Both the position numbers and the translations under genes were made by a program. Shown piece by piece: positions 1 through 7,783 of a stretch of 64,000 nt of DNA; the stretch's first letter is position 1; every line of letters starts with the position of its first letter. The DNA lies in assembly GCF_900129725.1 (NCBI RefSeq), contig NZ_FQWQ01000002.1, positions 372,001 through 436,000 on the forward strand. The letters run 5' to 3'. The notes beneath the pieces were generated by a model that worked only from the letters and a program-made list of their open reading frames with translations, was not told the DNA's origin and searched no databases. The DNA comes from Chryseolinea serpens (GTDB lineage: Bacteria; Bacteroidota; Bacteroidia; Cytophagales; Cyclobacteriaceae).

Positions 1-397
1 CAATGCCAAAGCCCAGCATGGAAAGCGATTTCAGAAAGGTGGCCGCTCCTTCCGATTCAACGGTCCAAATAACACCGCCCATCGGCTGCCATTGCCAGAA
101 CAAGAGGATAAGGCACAAACTGGCCAACAAAACATAGGTGCTCCGCTCAATGGGCGTCGGAACAAATTGTGTCCACCAACGCTTGAAGGCAGGCCGCGCC
201 ATAACACTATGCTGGATGGCAAACAGGGAAAGAAGCCCCGCATTGACCAACAGCGCAAAGCCCAACGACGACTGCGGCGGGCTGTCGATATGCTTCGGCA
301 CGAACCACGAACTAACGAAGCCGACGGCATAAAGGAATGTCCCAAAGAAAATTGCATAGGCAATGATCCCGTAGAGAAGCATGAGAGTCTTTTTCAT
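1..397 (-). CDS. mddA: Methanethiol S-methyltransferase-like membrane protein (partial, 3' end outside window)
   Basis: The reading frame starts at an ATG at 397 and runs off the left edge after about 132 codons with no stop. The translation opens [19 protein letters not shown] and contains the segments [29 protein letters not shown] and [10 protein letters not shown]. These match my memory of the MddA/NnrU-like branch of the isoprenylcysteine methyltransferase-type membrane enzymes, in which methanethiol is methylated to dimethyl sulfide with S-adenosylmethionine. Hydrophobic stretches at residues 5-28, 48-65 and 95-108 fit a polytopic inner-membrane protein. The C-terminal catalytic half is missing from the window, so activity cannot be judged. 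The family call is fairly safe; the substrate rests on family knowledge. Confidence 0.8.
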   Translation of the reverse strand, partial: MKKTLMLLYGIIAYAIFFGTFLYAVGFVSSWFVPKHIDSPPQSSLGFALLVNAGLLSLFAIQHSVMARPAFKRWWTQFVPTPIERSTYVLLASLCLILLFWQWQPMGGVIWTVESEGAATFLKSLSMLGFGI

Positions 398-536
398 AAC
401 TGAGTTGTTTATTAGTTTTTTCTGCAAAGGAACCTCTGGCAGACCTCCCAGGCTTGTAACTAGGATGCAAAGGCAGGTAATTTTGGGGAGTTGGGGGATG
501 GGCCCCCTGAGGAGAGTGATGGGTTGTTTTAAAAAC

Positions 537-564
537 GCAAAGTCCCCGAGGCGGGAGACTTTGC
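537..564. repeat. Dispersed palindrome, copy 1 (GCAAAGTC type)
   Basis: Arms GCAAAGTC-CCCG and CGGG-A-GACTTTGC flank the loop AGG, giving 12 pairs with one bulged A. It is followed by TACCAC, which also follows the related copy at 691. The family recurs between genes up to about 17.5 kb. A role as transcription terminator, REP-like element or mobile remnant is open. Confidence 0.7.
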
Positions 565-614
565 TACCACAATGGGCGGTGGCCGTCAGGCACAATCGAA
601 GGAGCGCCCCGTCC

Positions 615-648
615 CAATCAGAGTCTCCCGTCTCGGGGACTCTGATTG
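615..648. repeat. Dispersed palindrome, copy 2 (CAATCAGAGTC type)
   Basis: Arms CAATCAGAGTC-T-CCCG and CGGG-GACTCTGATTG around the loop TCT give 15 pairs with one bulged T. Almost the same sequence recurs at 7697-7730, which makes this the best-conserved member of the family. Confidence 0.75.
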
Positions 649-690
649 CTCGAAATCCCCCACCGCTTAAAAAAATGGATCATTCAAAAC

Positions 691-717
691 GCAAAGTCCC
701 CAAGCCGGGACACTTTG
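691..717. repeat. Dispersed palindrome, copy 3 (degenerate)
   Basis: It starts GCAAAGTCCCC and ends GACACTTTGC, so it is a decayed relative of the copy at 537. It shares the flank GCTACCAC with that copy. No T-run suggests a dedicated terminator. Confidence 0.55.
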
Positions 718-767
718 CTACCACGCCGGACTTTACCTAACTTTCACGATTAAAATATCCCGCTACT

Positions 768-1019
768 ATGTTCGATGGGCCCGATTTCCCAAAATCACTG
801 GATGAAGAAGTTTTTAATGCCTGGCTGGAAAATGGCCGGCTCAGCAAGATTGGCTACAATTATTTGTTGGTCATTTGGGACGAATACGACTCCAAATATC
901 TACCGGTTTATGTGGAGCGCCGCGACGAAATAGGCGGGTATGAAACATATAAATCATCGACCGGCAGGGAATCACTGGTCGCTTCATACGATCTCTATTC
1001 CGAGTCAAGAATTGTTTAA
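768..1019 (+). CDS. Small hypothetical protein, 83 aa
   Basis: A short ATG-initiated frame encodes an acidic, soluble-looking protein beginning MFDGPDFPKSLDEEVFNAWL. It has no signal peptide or membrane segment. The mix of aromatic and charged residues (IWDEYDSKYLPVYVE) looks like a folded domain rather than random sequence. I do not recognise the family. No clear ribosome-binding site is seen, which is common in Bacteroidota. It stands alone between clusters of palindromic repeats and faces away from the mddA-like gene. It could be a small immunity or adaptor protein, but nothing in the sequence says so. Confidence 0.55.
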   Translation: MFDGPDFPKSLDEEVFNAWLENGRLSKIGYNYLLVIWDEYDSKYLPVYVERRDEIGGYETYKSSTGRESLVASYDLYSESRIV

Positions 1020-1097
1020 AACACGCGCACGCACCACCCGCTAAAAAAGGGAGGACAGCGTCCGCGGGATAACACCCAAACCGGTCCGCCGTCCAAG

Positions 1098-1127
1098 TCA
1101 AAGTCTCCCGTCCCGGGGACTCTGATT
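1098..1127. repeat. Dispersed palindrome, copy 4
   Basis: TCAAAGTCTCCCG and CGGGGACTCTGATT face each other around TCC. It lies just past the stop codons of the converging genes at 1019 and 1137, where it could act as a bidirectional terminator. Confidence 0.65.
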
Positions 1128-1136
1128 TTCCCAACC

Positions 1137-2582
1137 TTAATTCTTCACACACCGAATCGAAAGCCCATAGTATTTATCATTATGACTCCGAAGAACCCCC
1201 GACTGATACGTACTGATCTGATGCCAAAAGGCGGAAACAGCGCCCGGAACTTCTTCAGATGAAGTCCACCACGAGCCCTCAAGGCCCGCATACGGGAACC
1301 AAAGACCCTGCGAGACAAAAAAACCAAATGAGCCATAGAAATCTTTAAAGCCACCTGCCCGCGCGTTGAACCCGGTAGCATTTCTGTTGCTTGGAAAGTC
1401 GGTGTTGCCGGGGGAACCCAAATCGCCAGAAGACTCCCAGGTGGTAATATCGGACAAGGCTTTCGCGATTTTATTATTGGTTTTCCAGTCGCCATTGGTA
1501 GTACCATCATAATTAAAGCCATGGGCAATGAGATAGTTTTGCAAGGTGATCCATTCATCCTCCGACGGCACATGCCAATCGGTGGGACATAGTTTCCCTG
1601 TGTTCACGGCATACCAATTGTACAGCGCGCCGTAAGTCCCCGAGTAGTGAATGCTGTCATTGCGATACCAGGTGTAGGCGCCCTGATTATCGGCCAGCCA
1701 CCCCAGGCTATCGGTGATGAAGGCGATGGGTGTTCCATCACTATAGGTTGTGGTCTTCAGGTTTTCCGTCATCCAGATTTGCGAGCCGATCGTCACGCTT
1801 TTATAAGCGTTACCATCGGCATCAACCACGTCTCCTGGAACTCCGCTACTGCCCAGGGTAGTAAAATAGGTTTCTTCCCCGTATCCCGTACCGATGTTAT
1901 TCGTCGCGTAGGCGCGCACATAATACTTGGTGTTGAGCATGAGTCCGCTGAGGGTGCTGGTAAAACTTCCCGTACCGGGTCCATCGGTCGTTTTAGCGTC
2001 GTCGGTTGTCGGATTGTGGTTCACGCTCCAGCATACGCCGCGCATGGTAACACCCGCTCCGCCATCGCTGGATACGATCCCGCCACTCACGGCTGACGTT
2101 TGTCCAATGGCGGAAACGGGCGTTGTTGCCAGCAGGATGGGCACGGTCAAAATATCGGTGGTCATAAAGGACAGCTCATTTCCATAGGCCGTCCCAACTT
2201 TGTTGATGGCATAGGCGCGGACATGGTAGGTAGTGTTTTTTGCGAGTTCGTTTAACGAGCTTGCAAAAGTGCCGGTGCCGGTTCCGTCCATCGTTTTAGA
2301 ATCAGAAACTGTAGGGCTGGCATTTGTGCTCCAGCAAACGCCTCGCGCAGTCACCTCAGCGCCACCATCATCCGTAATGTTTCCGCCGCTGGTGGCCGAG
2401 GCCGATGTGATGTTGCTGATCGTAAGGGTGGTCAAGGTGGGTAACTGTGCTTCCGGATTGTTTTCTTCCGTGCAACTGTTCACGCACGCCAGGAGCGCAC
2501 AAAGCAAAATGACAGAAACATGTTTCTGTATAGTATTCGATTCCCAATTTTTAGTGTTCATGTTCATCGTGATTTTTGACAT
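1137..2582 (-). CDS. FISUMP-domain lipoprotein with fibronectin-like repeats
   Basis: The 481-residue product starts with a charged leader, a hydrophobic stretch (VSVILLCALLACVNSC) and a lipobox-type Cys near residue 37, so it is probably an exported lipoprotein. Two repeats of about 95 residues follow. Each carries RGVCWS, a Gly/Thr-rich link and the ending Y(H/Y)VRAYA-N--GT-YG-E--F-T, as in the fibronectin-like repeats common in Bacteroidota surface proteins. The C-terminal part, from about residue 255, has the hallmarks of the Fibrobacter succinogenes major paralogous domain: IGSQIWMTENLKTT, GALYNWYAV, CPTDWHVPSEDEW and a final SIRCVKN. The function of these domains is unknown; extracellular binding is an inference. 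Starts at internal Met6 or Met8 are also possible. Confidence 0.85.
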   Translation of the reverse strand: MSKITMNMNTKNWESNTIQKHVSVILLCALLACVNSCTEENNPEAQLPTLTTLTISNITSASATSGGNITDDGGAEVTARGVCWSTNASPTVSDSKTMDGTGTGTFASSLNELAKNTTYHVRAYAINKVGTAYGNELSFMTTDILTVPILLATTPVSAIGQTSAVSGGIVSSDGGAGVTMRGVCWSVNHNPTTDDAKTTDGPGTGSFTSTLSGLMLNTKYYVRAYATNNIGTGYGEETYFTTLGSSGVPGDVVDADGNAYKSVTIGSQIWMTENLKTTTYSDGTPIAFITDSLGWLADNQGAYTWYRNDSIHYSGTYGALYNWYAVNTGKLCPTDWHVPSEDEWITLQNYLIAHGFNYDGTTNGDWKTNNKIAKALSDITTWESSGDLGSPGNTDFPSNRNATGFNARAGGFKDFYGSFGFFVSQGLWFPYAGLEGSWWTSSEEVPGAVSAFWHQISTYQSGVLRSHNDKYYGLSIRCVKN

Positions 2583-2939
2583 TCATACATTATCCAAAAG
2601 CCTTCGCCAGTCCCTTGCGCATCAACGCTACAAACAAAGCGCCGCCGTTAGCCGTGCCGATCGATCGTCCTCAATGATTTCAGCGCATCGCCGTCGATCT
2701 GCACGTACCGGAAAACATGTCGCCCATCCTGACGACGGAAAACTGATTACAGTAGATTATCAAACTAAACTAACGGAAAAGATAAAAGTCGATGAACCTG
2801 ATTTCACAACTGGTTGCTTTGACTTTACAAGTGGAGGGCACTGCGGTGATGGGCAGCAGGAGGATGATCAAAGATATTATGGGAGATCGGTACAGTACGT
2901 TGAAATAGCATCGCGCTAAACAGCACAAGCTTCGCGAGA
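2583..2939. other. Intergenic region without recognisable features
   Basis: About 360 bases lie upstream of the FISUMP gene and downstream of the LytTR regulator. I see no credible reading frame, hairpin terminator, tRNA-like structure or repeat. It presumably contains the promoter of the FISUMP gene at its left edge. Confidence 0.4.
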
Positions 2940-3689
2940 TCAGGGCTTGTCCAGCAATCCCAGAAATTCTTCTTTCTTTCTGCGCGAAACGTCTACGTGG
3001 TGGTTTTCTGCGAGCACCACATAGCCTCCCTCGCCTCTCACATATTTTTCTACATGAGCGAGGTTGATGATATACGAGTGGTGCACTCTGAAAAAACCCG
3101 ACTCGGAAAGCAGGCTTTCAAAGTCCTTCAGGTTTTTACAGACCAACGCTTGCTGATTATTTTTTAAGATGATTTGCGTATAGCTTCCCTCTGCTTTACA
3201 ATAGAGGATGTCCTGCGTGTTAAAAAAATCGATCCCCTGCAAGGTTGGCACCGCCAGCTTTTCGACCCTCCCCGATTTCAGCTGAATGTTGTTGAGCACC
3301 GATTGGAACTGATAGGGATTCATCGTTTTGCTCTGCCTTTCCTTCACCCGGTTCACCGCATGCATCAGGTCCTCCACATCGACAGGCTTCAGCAGGTAAT
3401 CGAGCGCACTGAACCGGATCGCCTTGATGGCATACTGGTCGTGGGCGGAAACAAAGATCACTTCAAAATTTATGGGCGATAGTTGTTGCAATAAATCAAA
3501 CCCCGACATTTGCGGCATCTGCACATCCAAAAACACCAGGTTAGGGTTGATCCTCTGAATGCCCGCCAGAGCTTCTTCGGGTTTGCTGTAAATTCCTTTG
3601 ATGGCTATGTCCGGACAATATTTTTCAATCGCCAATTGAAGGGCCTCCAATCCGGCAGTTTCATCGTCGACAAGTATGGCGTCAATCAT
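2940..3689 (-). CDS. LytTR-family two-component response regulator
   Basis: The protein has 249 residues. Residues 1-120 form a receiver domain with acidic pocket D8-D9, phospho-acceptor D55 (in FLDVQMPQMSG) and conserved K101 (in DYLLKPVD). Residues about 140-245 form a LytTR DNA-binding domain, recognisable from FFNTQDILYCKAEGSYTQI and the FFRVHHSYIINLAHVEKY segment. Such proteins receive phosphate from LytS-like kinases and bind promoter DNA through a beta-rich fold. Its ATG overlaps the end of the kinase gene upstream by 8 bases, so the two are translationally linked and form a dedicated pair. Targets are unknown; no obvious paired operator was found nearby. Confidence 0.93.
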   Translation of the reverse strand: MIDAILVDDETAGLEALQLAIEKYCPDIAIKGIYSKPEEALAGIQRINPNLVFLDVQMPQMSGFDLLQQLSPINFEVIFVSAHDQYAIKAIRFSALDYLLKPVDVEDLMHAVNRVKERQSKTMNPYQFQSVLNNIQLKSGRVEKLAVPTLQGIDFFNTQDILYCKAEGSYTQIILKNNQQALVCKNLKDFESLLSESGFFRVHHSYIINLAHVEKYVRGEGGYVVLAENHHVDVSRRKKEEFLGLLDKP

Positions 3690-5742
3690 TGCAAATGGGG
3701 ATAGTGACCGTCACGCGTGTGCCCAGCGGCCTGTCGCCGGCGTCTTTCAAATCCACCACGTTGATATAATTATAGTGACGGCTGGCCGGTTTGCCCAGGA
3801 GTTGCAGGCGCTGCTCGGTGATCTTCATACCCATGGATTTGTTTTGCAACAACGAAGCGTCCCGAAGCTGTTGCGCCCGCTCGCGCCCCACGCCATTGTC
3901 TTCGATGGTACAGCATAACGCATCCTCCTGTGGCTCTATGGCGATGGAAATAGAACCTTTCGACTGACACTCTTTGTGCATGATCCCGTGCCATATCGCG
4001 TTCTCCACAAAAGGCTGCAAGACCATCGAGGGAAGATACGTGCCCTGTGTATCAATCGATGCGTTGATCAAGACAGAATGACTGATCTTTCCGGGCGAAC
4101 GCAATTCCTCCAGCTGGATATACGATTCCAGGAGTTCAATCTCGCTTTCGAGCGTCACCACCGAGGCGCCCGCATTTTCCAGGATCAAGCGCACCAGTTT
4201 TGAGAATTTGGATAAATAGAGACTGGCACTTTCCGTATCGCCCTTGCCGATCATCACATTGATGCTATTCATGCAGTTGAATAAAAAGTGCGGATTGATT
4301 TGTGCGCGAAGGGCTTTCATTTCCATTTCGCTTACCTGTCGTTTAAAGTGGGCCTCTTTTGCTTCGTTGGTCTTTATGGTGAGCAGCATCCGCTGGCGAT
4401 AGATATAAAAGGCCAAAACAGCAATCAACAGGATCAAAACAAATCCACCGGCAAAAGCTCTGTTGAGCGTAGCTTGTTGCTGTGATTCCTTCTGCTGGAT
4501 CTCTTTCTCCTTGGCTAACAGCGCGATCCGTTTGTCCTTTTCACCGGTCTCATACTTTGTCTGAAGTTCGCTGAATTGCTTGGCGGTCTCTTCATTCAGC
4601 ACACTGTCCTTCATGGCGGCGAACAACTGGTGATATTCATAGGCCTTTTGATAATTACCCTGATTTGAATACAGCACCGAAAGCTTCTGATACGTGTCGC
4701 GCAAACCCGGTTTGGAACGGAACTCCTTCGACAATGAAAGGGCACGCAAAAGGTGCGTGGTCGCCAAAGGATATTTTTTCAAAAACATATACGTCTCGCC
4801 GACACAGATCAGGCTCAACAGCGTCTTTTCCCGCTGTGACATTTGCTCCCGGATGGACAATGCCTGCTGATGATACACCAGCGCACTATCGTATTGTCCC
4901 AAGGCGTTCAATATTTCTCCTATGCTACTCAACGCAGTCCCCGCGGTTCGTTTTGATCCCAGAGCATGGCTGATGACCAACGATTCTTTGTAGAACGTTC
5001 GCGCTTTTTCATATTGCTTCAATTCCGACCAGGCATTGCCCAGGTTCATCAGTACCCTGAGTTTGCCCATCCGGCATTTCAGGTCTGGGCTCAGGCTGTC
5101 GAATAAGCGCAGGGATTGATGGTATATGTCGATCGCCTTGTCATAATTTTTTAGCCTGATAAACAAATTGCCGATATGCATGAAGGTGATGGCCATGCCA
5201 TAAGCGGACCCGTTTCTCTGGTGCATCGCCAGGGCCTGGTAGCTGGTGGCCAGGCTTTGTTCATAGCGACCAAGTCCCTCCTGCACAACGGCCACCTGGA
5301 ACAAGGTGTTGGCCAACCGGGAAGAATCCCCGGAAGCATGGACATACTCTATCTGTCGTTGAAAATGGTCGAGCGCTTCCGGATACTTCCCTTCATAGCG
5401 CGAGACCACCCCATAACAATAATGGGAAGCCGCCAATATGGACTTGTCACTGAATTCATCGGCTAATAATTTCACGCTGTCCGCATACCGGTGTGCCAGA
5501 CCGACATCGCCCAAGGTGCTGGCATAAGCAAAGCAAAGCTGGTCGTAGATTTCCACCTTGCGCGTGGCGTCTGTGCTGTGTATTAAAAGCGTTTTTAAGC
5601 TGTCGATTTCCGACTCGGCGGGAGAGCGAGCCTCGCTGTGGCGCAGATCGGCTTGCTGGCCGGTCAAGGCATGAGCCCATAGTATGCAAATCAACAGCGG
5701 TATACCACGAACCTTTGAGATCGATTTTATTCCATGTCGCAC
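3682..5742 (-). CDS. TPR-headed sensor histidine kinase, LytS type (HisKA_7TM-less, PF06580-like)
   Basis: The 686-residue product appears to start at GTG (no in-frame ATG upstream) and has an export signal near residues 12-29. Residues about 45-400 are tandem tetratricopeptide repeats predicted to lie in the periplasm. A single membrane helix (FVLILLIAVLAFYIYR) lies near residues 428-448. The catalytic part has the LytS-type phospho-acceptor motif LRAQINPHFLFNCMNSIN with His near 482, an N-box VLQPFVENAIWHG near 575 and a Gly box DNGVGRERA. It lies directly upstream of, and overlaps by 8 bases, a LytTR regulator, so the two form a two-component system. The signal sensed is unknown; TPRs suggest a protein or peptide partner. 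Confidence 0.93.
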   Translation of the reverse strand: MRHGIKSISKVRGIPLLICILWAHALTGQQADLRHSEARSPAESEIDSLKTLLIHSTDATRKVEIYDQLCFAYASTLGDVGLAHRYADSVKLLADEFSDKSILAASHYCYGVVSRYEGKYPEALDHFQRQIEYVHASGDSSRLANTLFQVAVVQEGLGRYEQSLATSYQALAMHQRNGSAYGMAITFMHIGNLFIRLKNYDKAIDIYHQSLRLFDSLSPDLKCRMGKLRVLMNLGNAWSELKQYEKARTFYKESLVISHALGSKRTAGTALSSIGEILNALGQYDSALVYHQQALSIREQMSQREKTLLSLICVGETYMFLKKYPLATTHLLRALSLSKEFRSKPGLRDTYQKLSVLYSNQGNYQKAYEYHQLFAAMKDSVLNEETAKQFSELQTKYETGEKDKRIALLAKEKEIQQKESQQQATLNRAFAGGFVLILLIAVLAFYIYRQRMLLTIKTNEAKEAHFKRQVSEMEMKALRAQINPHFLFNCMNSINVMIGKGDTESASLYLSKFSKLVRLILENAGASVVTLESEIELLESYIQLEELRSPGKISHSVLINASIDTQGTYLPSMVLQPFVENAIWHGIMHKECQSKGSISIAIEPQEDALCCTIEDNGVGRERAQQLRDASLLQNKSMGMKITEQRLQLLGKPASRHYNYINVVDLKDAGDRPLGTRVTVTIPICND

Positions 5743-5928
5743 GTGAGTAGAAATGAAATTGAGGGTTTATTCCAAATCCGTCATTTAAAATTAAGCTAAA
5801 GTTATTGGAAAGCCCATCTAAAAGGCTGGAAGGTTGTCACCTAAAATGTTCATCGCGCGAAACTTGAAATGCCTCGGGAAGTACTTAGCATTGTAATAAG
5901 CAAAAAAACAAACTCATGATCCCTTGTT

Positions 5929-7623
5929 TCAGGAGTTGCCCTTGAGAAAAGCGTTCATGACCAAAATCTCCGGCCGGCTACAATTCGAATCGGTAGTCAC
6001 GTCCTTCAGCTGCAGATAGTATTCGGTTGCTTTCTTTCTGTCCTTTAGTTTTTCCGCGGCCTGCGCAGCGCCGTAGAGCCCATGGAAGCGACGCGGATGC
6101 CGCGTCAGATCGGCTTCATACGCTTCCAGTGCCTTTGCCGGTTCGTTCATGGCCATGAAAAGATCACCGAGTAATTCCCTCGCCGGAACAATCTCGCCAG
6201 GCGAAACGGGGTGCTTCTCGGTTTTATCTTCCATCTCAGCCGCCGCCGTCATGAATGAAACCGCCGCAGCGGCATCTCCTTCGGCAAACTTGATCCAGGC
6301 TTCGGATGCCTTGATCTGGATGGCGAGAAAATTTGATTTATAGCTTTCCTTCGCTTTCACCAACGCCTCATAGCTGTTCTGCAACACTTTCAATTCGTCC
6401 TTCGCTGCCGCTATATTTTTCGTATGAACAGCTCCCAATACCTTCGCAAAAGTGATGTTGGATTTCTCCCAGGGGTAACGATCCCAGCTGGAAATGGCCG
6501 GGCTAAAGTCGAGGGCGGCGGCTGCCTTCCAGTCGCGTCGTTCAATGGCGTAGCGTGCGGGGATTGCCGCCAATGAAAATGCACCCTTTCCAGCTTCGGG
6601 CGCAATCGCCTTCACGGATTTAAAATAATCGAATTGCTCGTTTGCTTTCGTGTCGTTGCCTTGCTGAAGGTAGGCATACATCAAATAATCAAGCCCATGA
6701 AGTTCCTCATCCCAATGGCCCTTCATTTTCATTTTCTCACCATAGCATTGCGCCGCCGACACGGAATTCAGGTTCGACGCCACCGACTCGCTCCAAAGAC
6801 CCAGCCGCGTAAAAATGTGCGAAGGCATATGCTGCGCGTGCGCCGACGCTGCAGCGATCGAGGCATATTTTCGGGCAGCAGGTAAGGCGAGTTCTGCCAG
6901 TTCAGGATAGTCATACGTATGAATGATGTAATGCGCAATTCCGGGATGGTCCGGTTGATCTACAAAAATGGCCTCCAGCATATTGCCCGCTTTCTTTTGC
7001 TTGACGAAGGATTTGTCGCCCGGATCTGCGGCAGCACGCAACGCCAGGGCATAGAATACGGCCGACTCGGTTTCGTTTGGATATTTCTGATACAGTGCCA
7101 ACGATGCATTCTCAAATTTTAAAACACGGGTCTGGTGATCCAGCGAATCCCAATGATCATAGATCGTGGCGATCGCCTCCAAATAATCGGACTCCCGCGA
7201 AGCCTTATCCTTAATCACCGATCTGCCCAGGGCAACAATTTTTGCGCCCTTCTTCAAATCAGCTTCTCCAGGCCTTTCCCACAACGGATGAAAACTACAC
7301 ATGGCCGCCCCCCAATATCCCATGGCGCACTCGGGATCGGCATCAATAACCTTTGCAAATACTTTTTCCGCCTCCGTATACTCAAAGGAATGCAACAACG
7401 CCGTAGCAAGATTAAAATCATCCCTCACTTTTTCAGAGCAAGCCTGACCAAACAAAACCTTCCCAAACTGGCCAGCTCCTGATCCACAAAGCGCGATCTC
7501 GCCTTGCGCAAGATCCAACAGCTTTATCTCACCTCGCAATTGCGCAGCATCCCTGTTCCCCCCACAAGAAAAAAAAACTGCCAGGGCCGACAGGTATAAA
7601 AAGTCTTTGACAGAGATTCTCAT
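5929..7623 (-). CDS. TPR-repeat lipoprotein
   Basis: I chose the ATG at 7623 because the protein then opens with a lipoprotein signal, MRISVKDFLYLSALAVFFSC, with Cys20 followed by GGN. An in-frame start 30 codons upstream would bury this signal. The mature 544 residues are alpha-helical TPR-like repeats: a first set with FNLATALLHSFEYTEAEKVF and GYWGAAMCSFHPLWERP, a central segment YIIHTYDYPELAELALPAAR with HAQHMPSHIFTRLGLW, and C-terminal repeats ending in KDRKKATEYYLQLKDV. Homologues with the HMPSHIF segment are widespread in Bacteroidota and Acidobacteria with no assigned role. It is probably anchored to the envelope. The gene stands alone between two repeat-containing gaps. Confidence 0.85.
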   Translation of the reverse strand: MRISVKDFLYLSALAVFFSCGGNRDAAQLRGEIKLLDLAQGEIALCGSGAGQFGKVLFGQACSEKVRDDFNLATALLHSFEYTEAEKVFAKVIDADPECAMGYWGAAMCSFHPLWERPGEADLKKGAKIVALGRSVIKDKASRESDYLEAIATIYDHWDSLDHQTRVLKFENASLALYQKYPNETESAVFYALALRAAADPGDKSFVKQKKAGNMLEAIFVDQPDHPGIAHYIIHTYDYPELAELALPAARKYASIAAASAHAQHMPSHIFTRLGLWSESVASNLNSVSAAQCYGEKMKMKGHWDEELHGLDYLMYAYLQQGNDTKANEQFDYFKSVKAIAPEAGKGAFSLAAIPARYAIERRDWKAAAALDFSPAISSWDRYPWEKSNITFAKVLGAVHTKNIAAAKDELKVLQNSYEALVKAKESYKSNFLAIQIKASEAWIKFAEGDAAAAVSFMTAAAEMEDKTEKHPVSPGEIVPARELLGDLFMAMNEPAKALEAYEADLTRHPRRFHGLYGAAQAAEKLKDRKKATEYYLQLKDVTTDSNCSRPEILVMNAFLKGNS

Positions 7624-7696
7624 TTTTTTCAAGTTGGTTCCTACTCCTGAATTCACAAATAAATATAACAAATCCATCGCGAAGGAACGCCCGTCC

Positions 7697-7730
7697 CAAT
7701 CAGAGTCTCCCACCTCGGGGACTCTGATTG
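7697..7730. repeat. Dispersed palindrome, copy 5 (CAATCAGAGTC type)
   Basis: It is nearly identical to the copy at 615-648, including the upstream flank CCCGTCC, although the two lie 7 kb apart. The loop region is ACCT in place of GTCT. It sits between the stop of the T9SS protein gene and the start of the TPR lipoprotein gene. Confidence 0.75.
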
Positions 7731-7743
7731 CTCAATACACCCC

Positions 7744-7770
7744 AGCGTCTCCCGCCTCGGGCCTCTGATC
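7744..7770. repeat. Dispersed palindrome, partial copy 6
   Basis: GCGTCTCCCG-CCT-CGGGCCTCTGATC is a decayed second unit about 15 bases after copy 5. It shows that these elements can occur in tandem. Confidence 0.55.
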
Positions 7771-7783
7771 TCGCCCCAACAGC

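Larger units (their letters stand above)
398..767. other. Intergenic stretch filled with imperfect palindromic repeats
   Basis: No convincing gene lies here. The stretch separates the leftward mddA-like gene from a small rightward gene and holds three copies of a palindromic repeat family, listed separately. About 100 bases between mddA and the first repeat show no recognisable element. Confidence 0.5.

Noticed and set aside
2583-2939. Possible small gene upstream of the FISUMP lipoprotein
   Set aside because: Open frames in this gap are continuations of a frame antisense to the lipoprotein gene and look non-coding.
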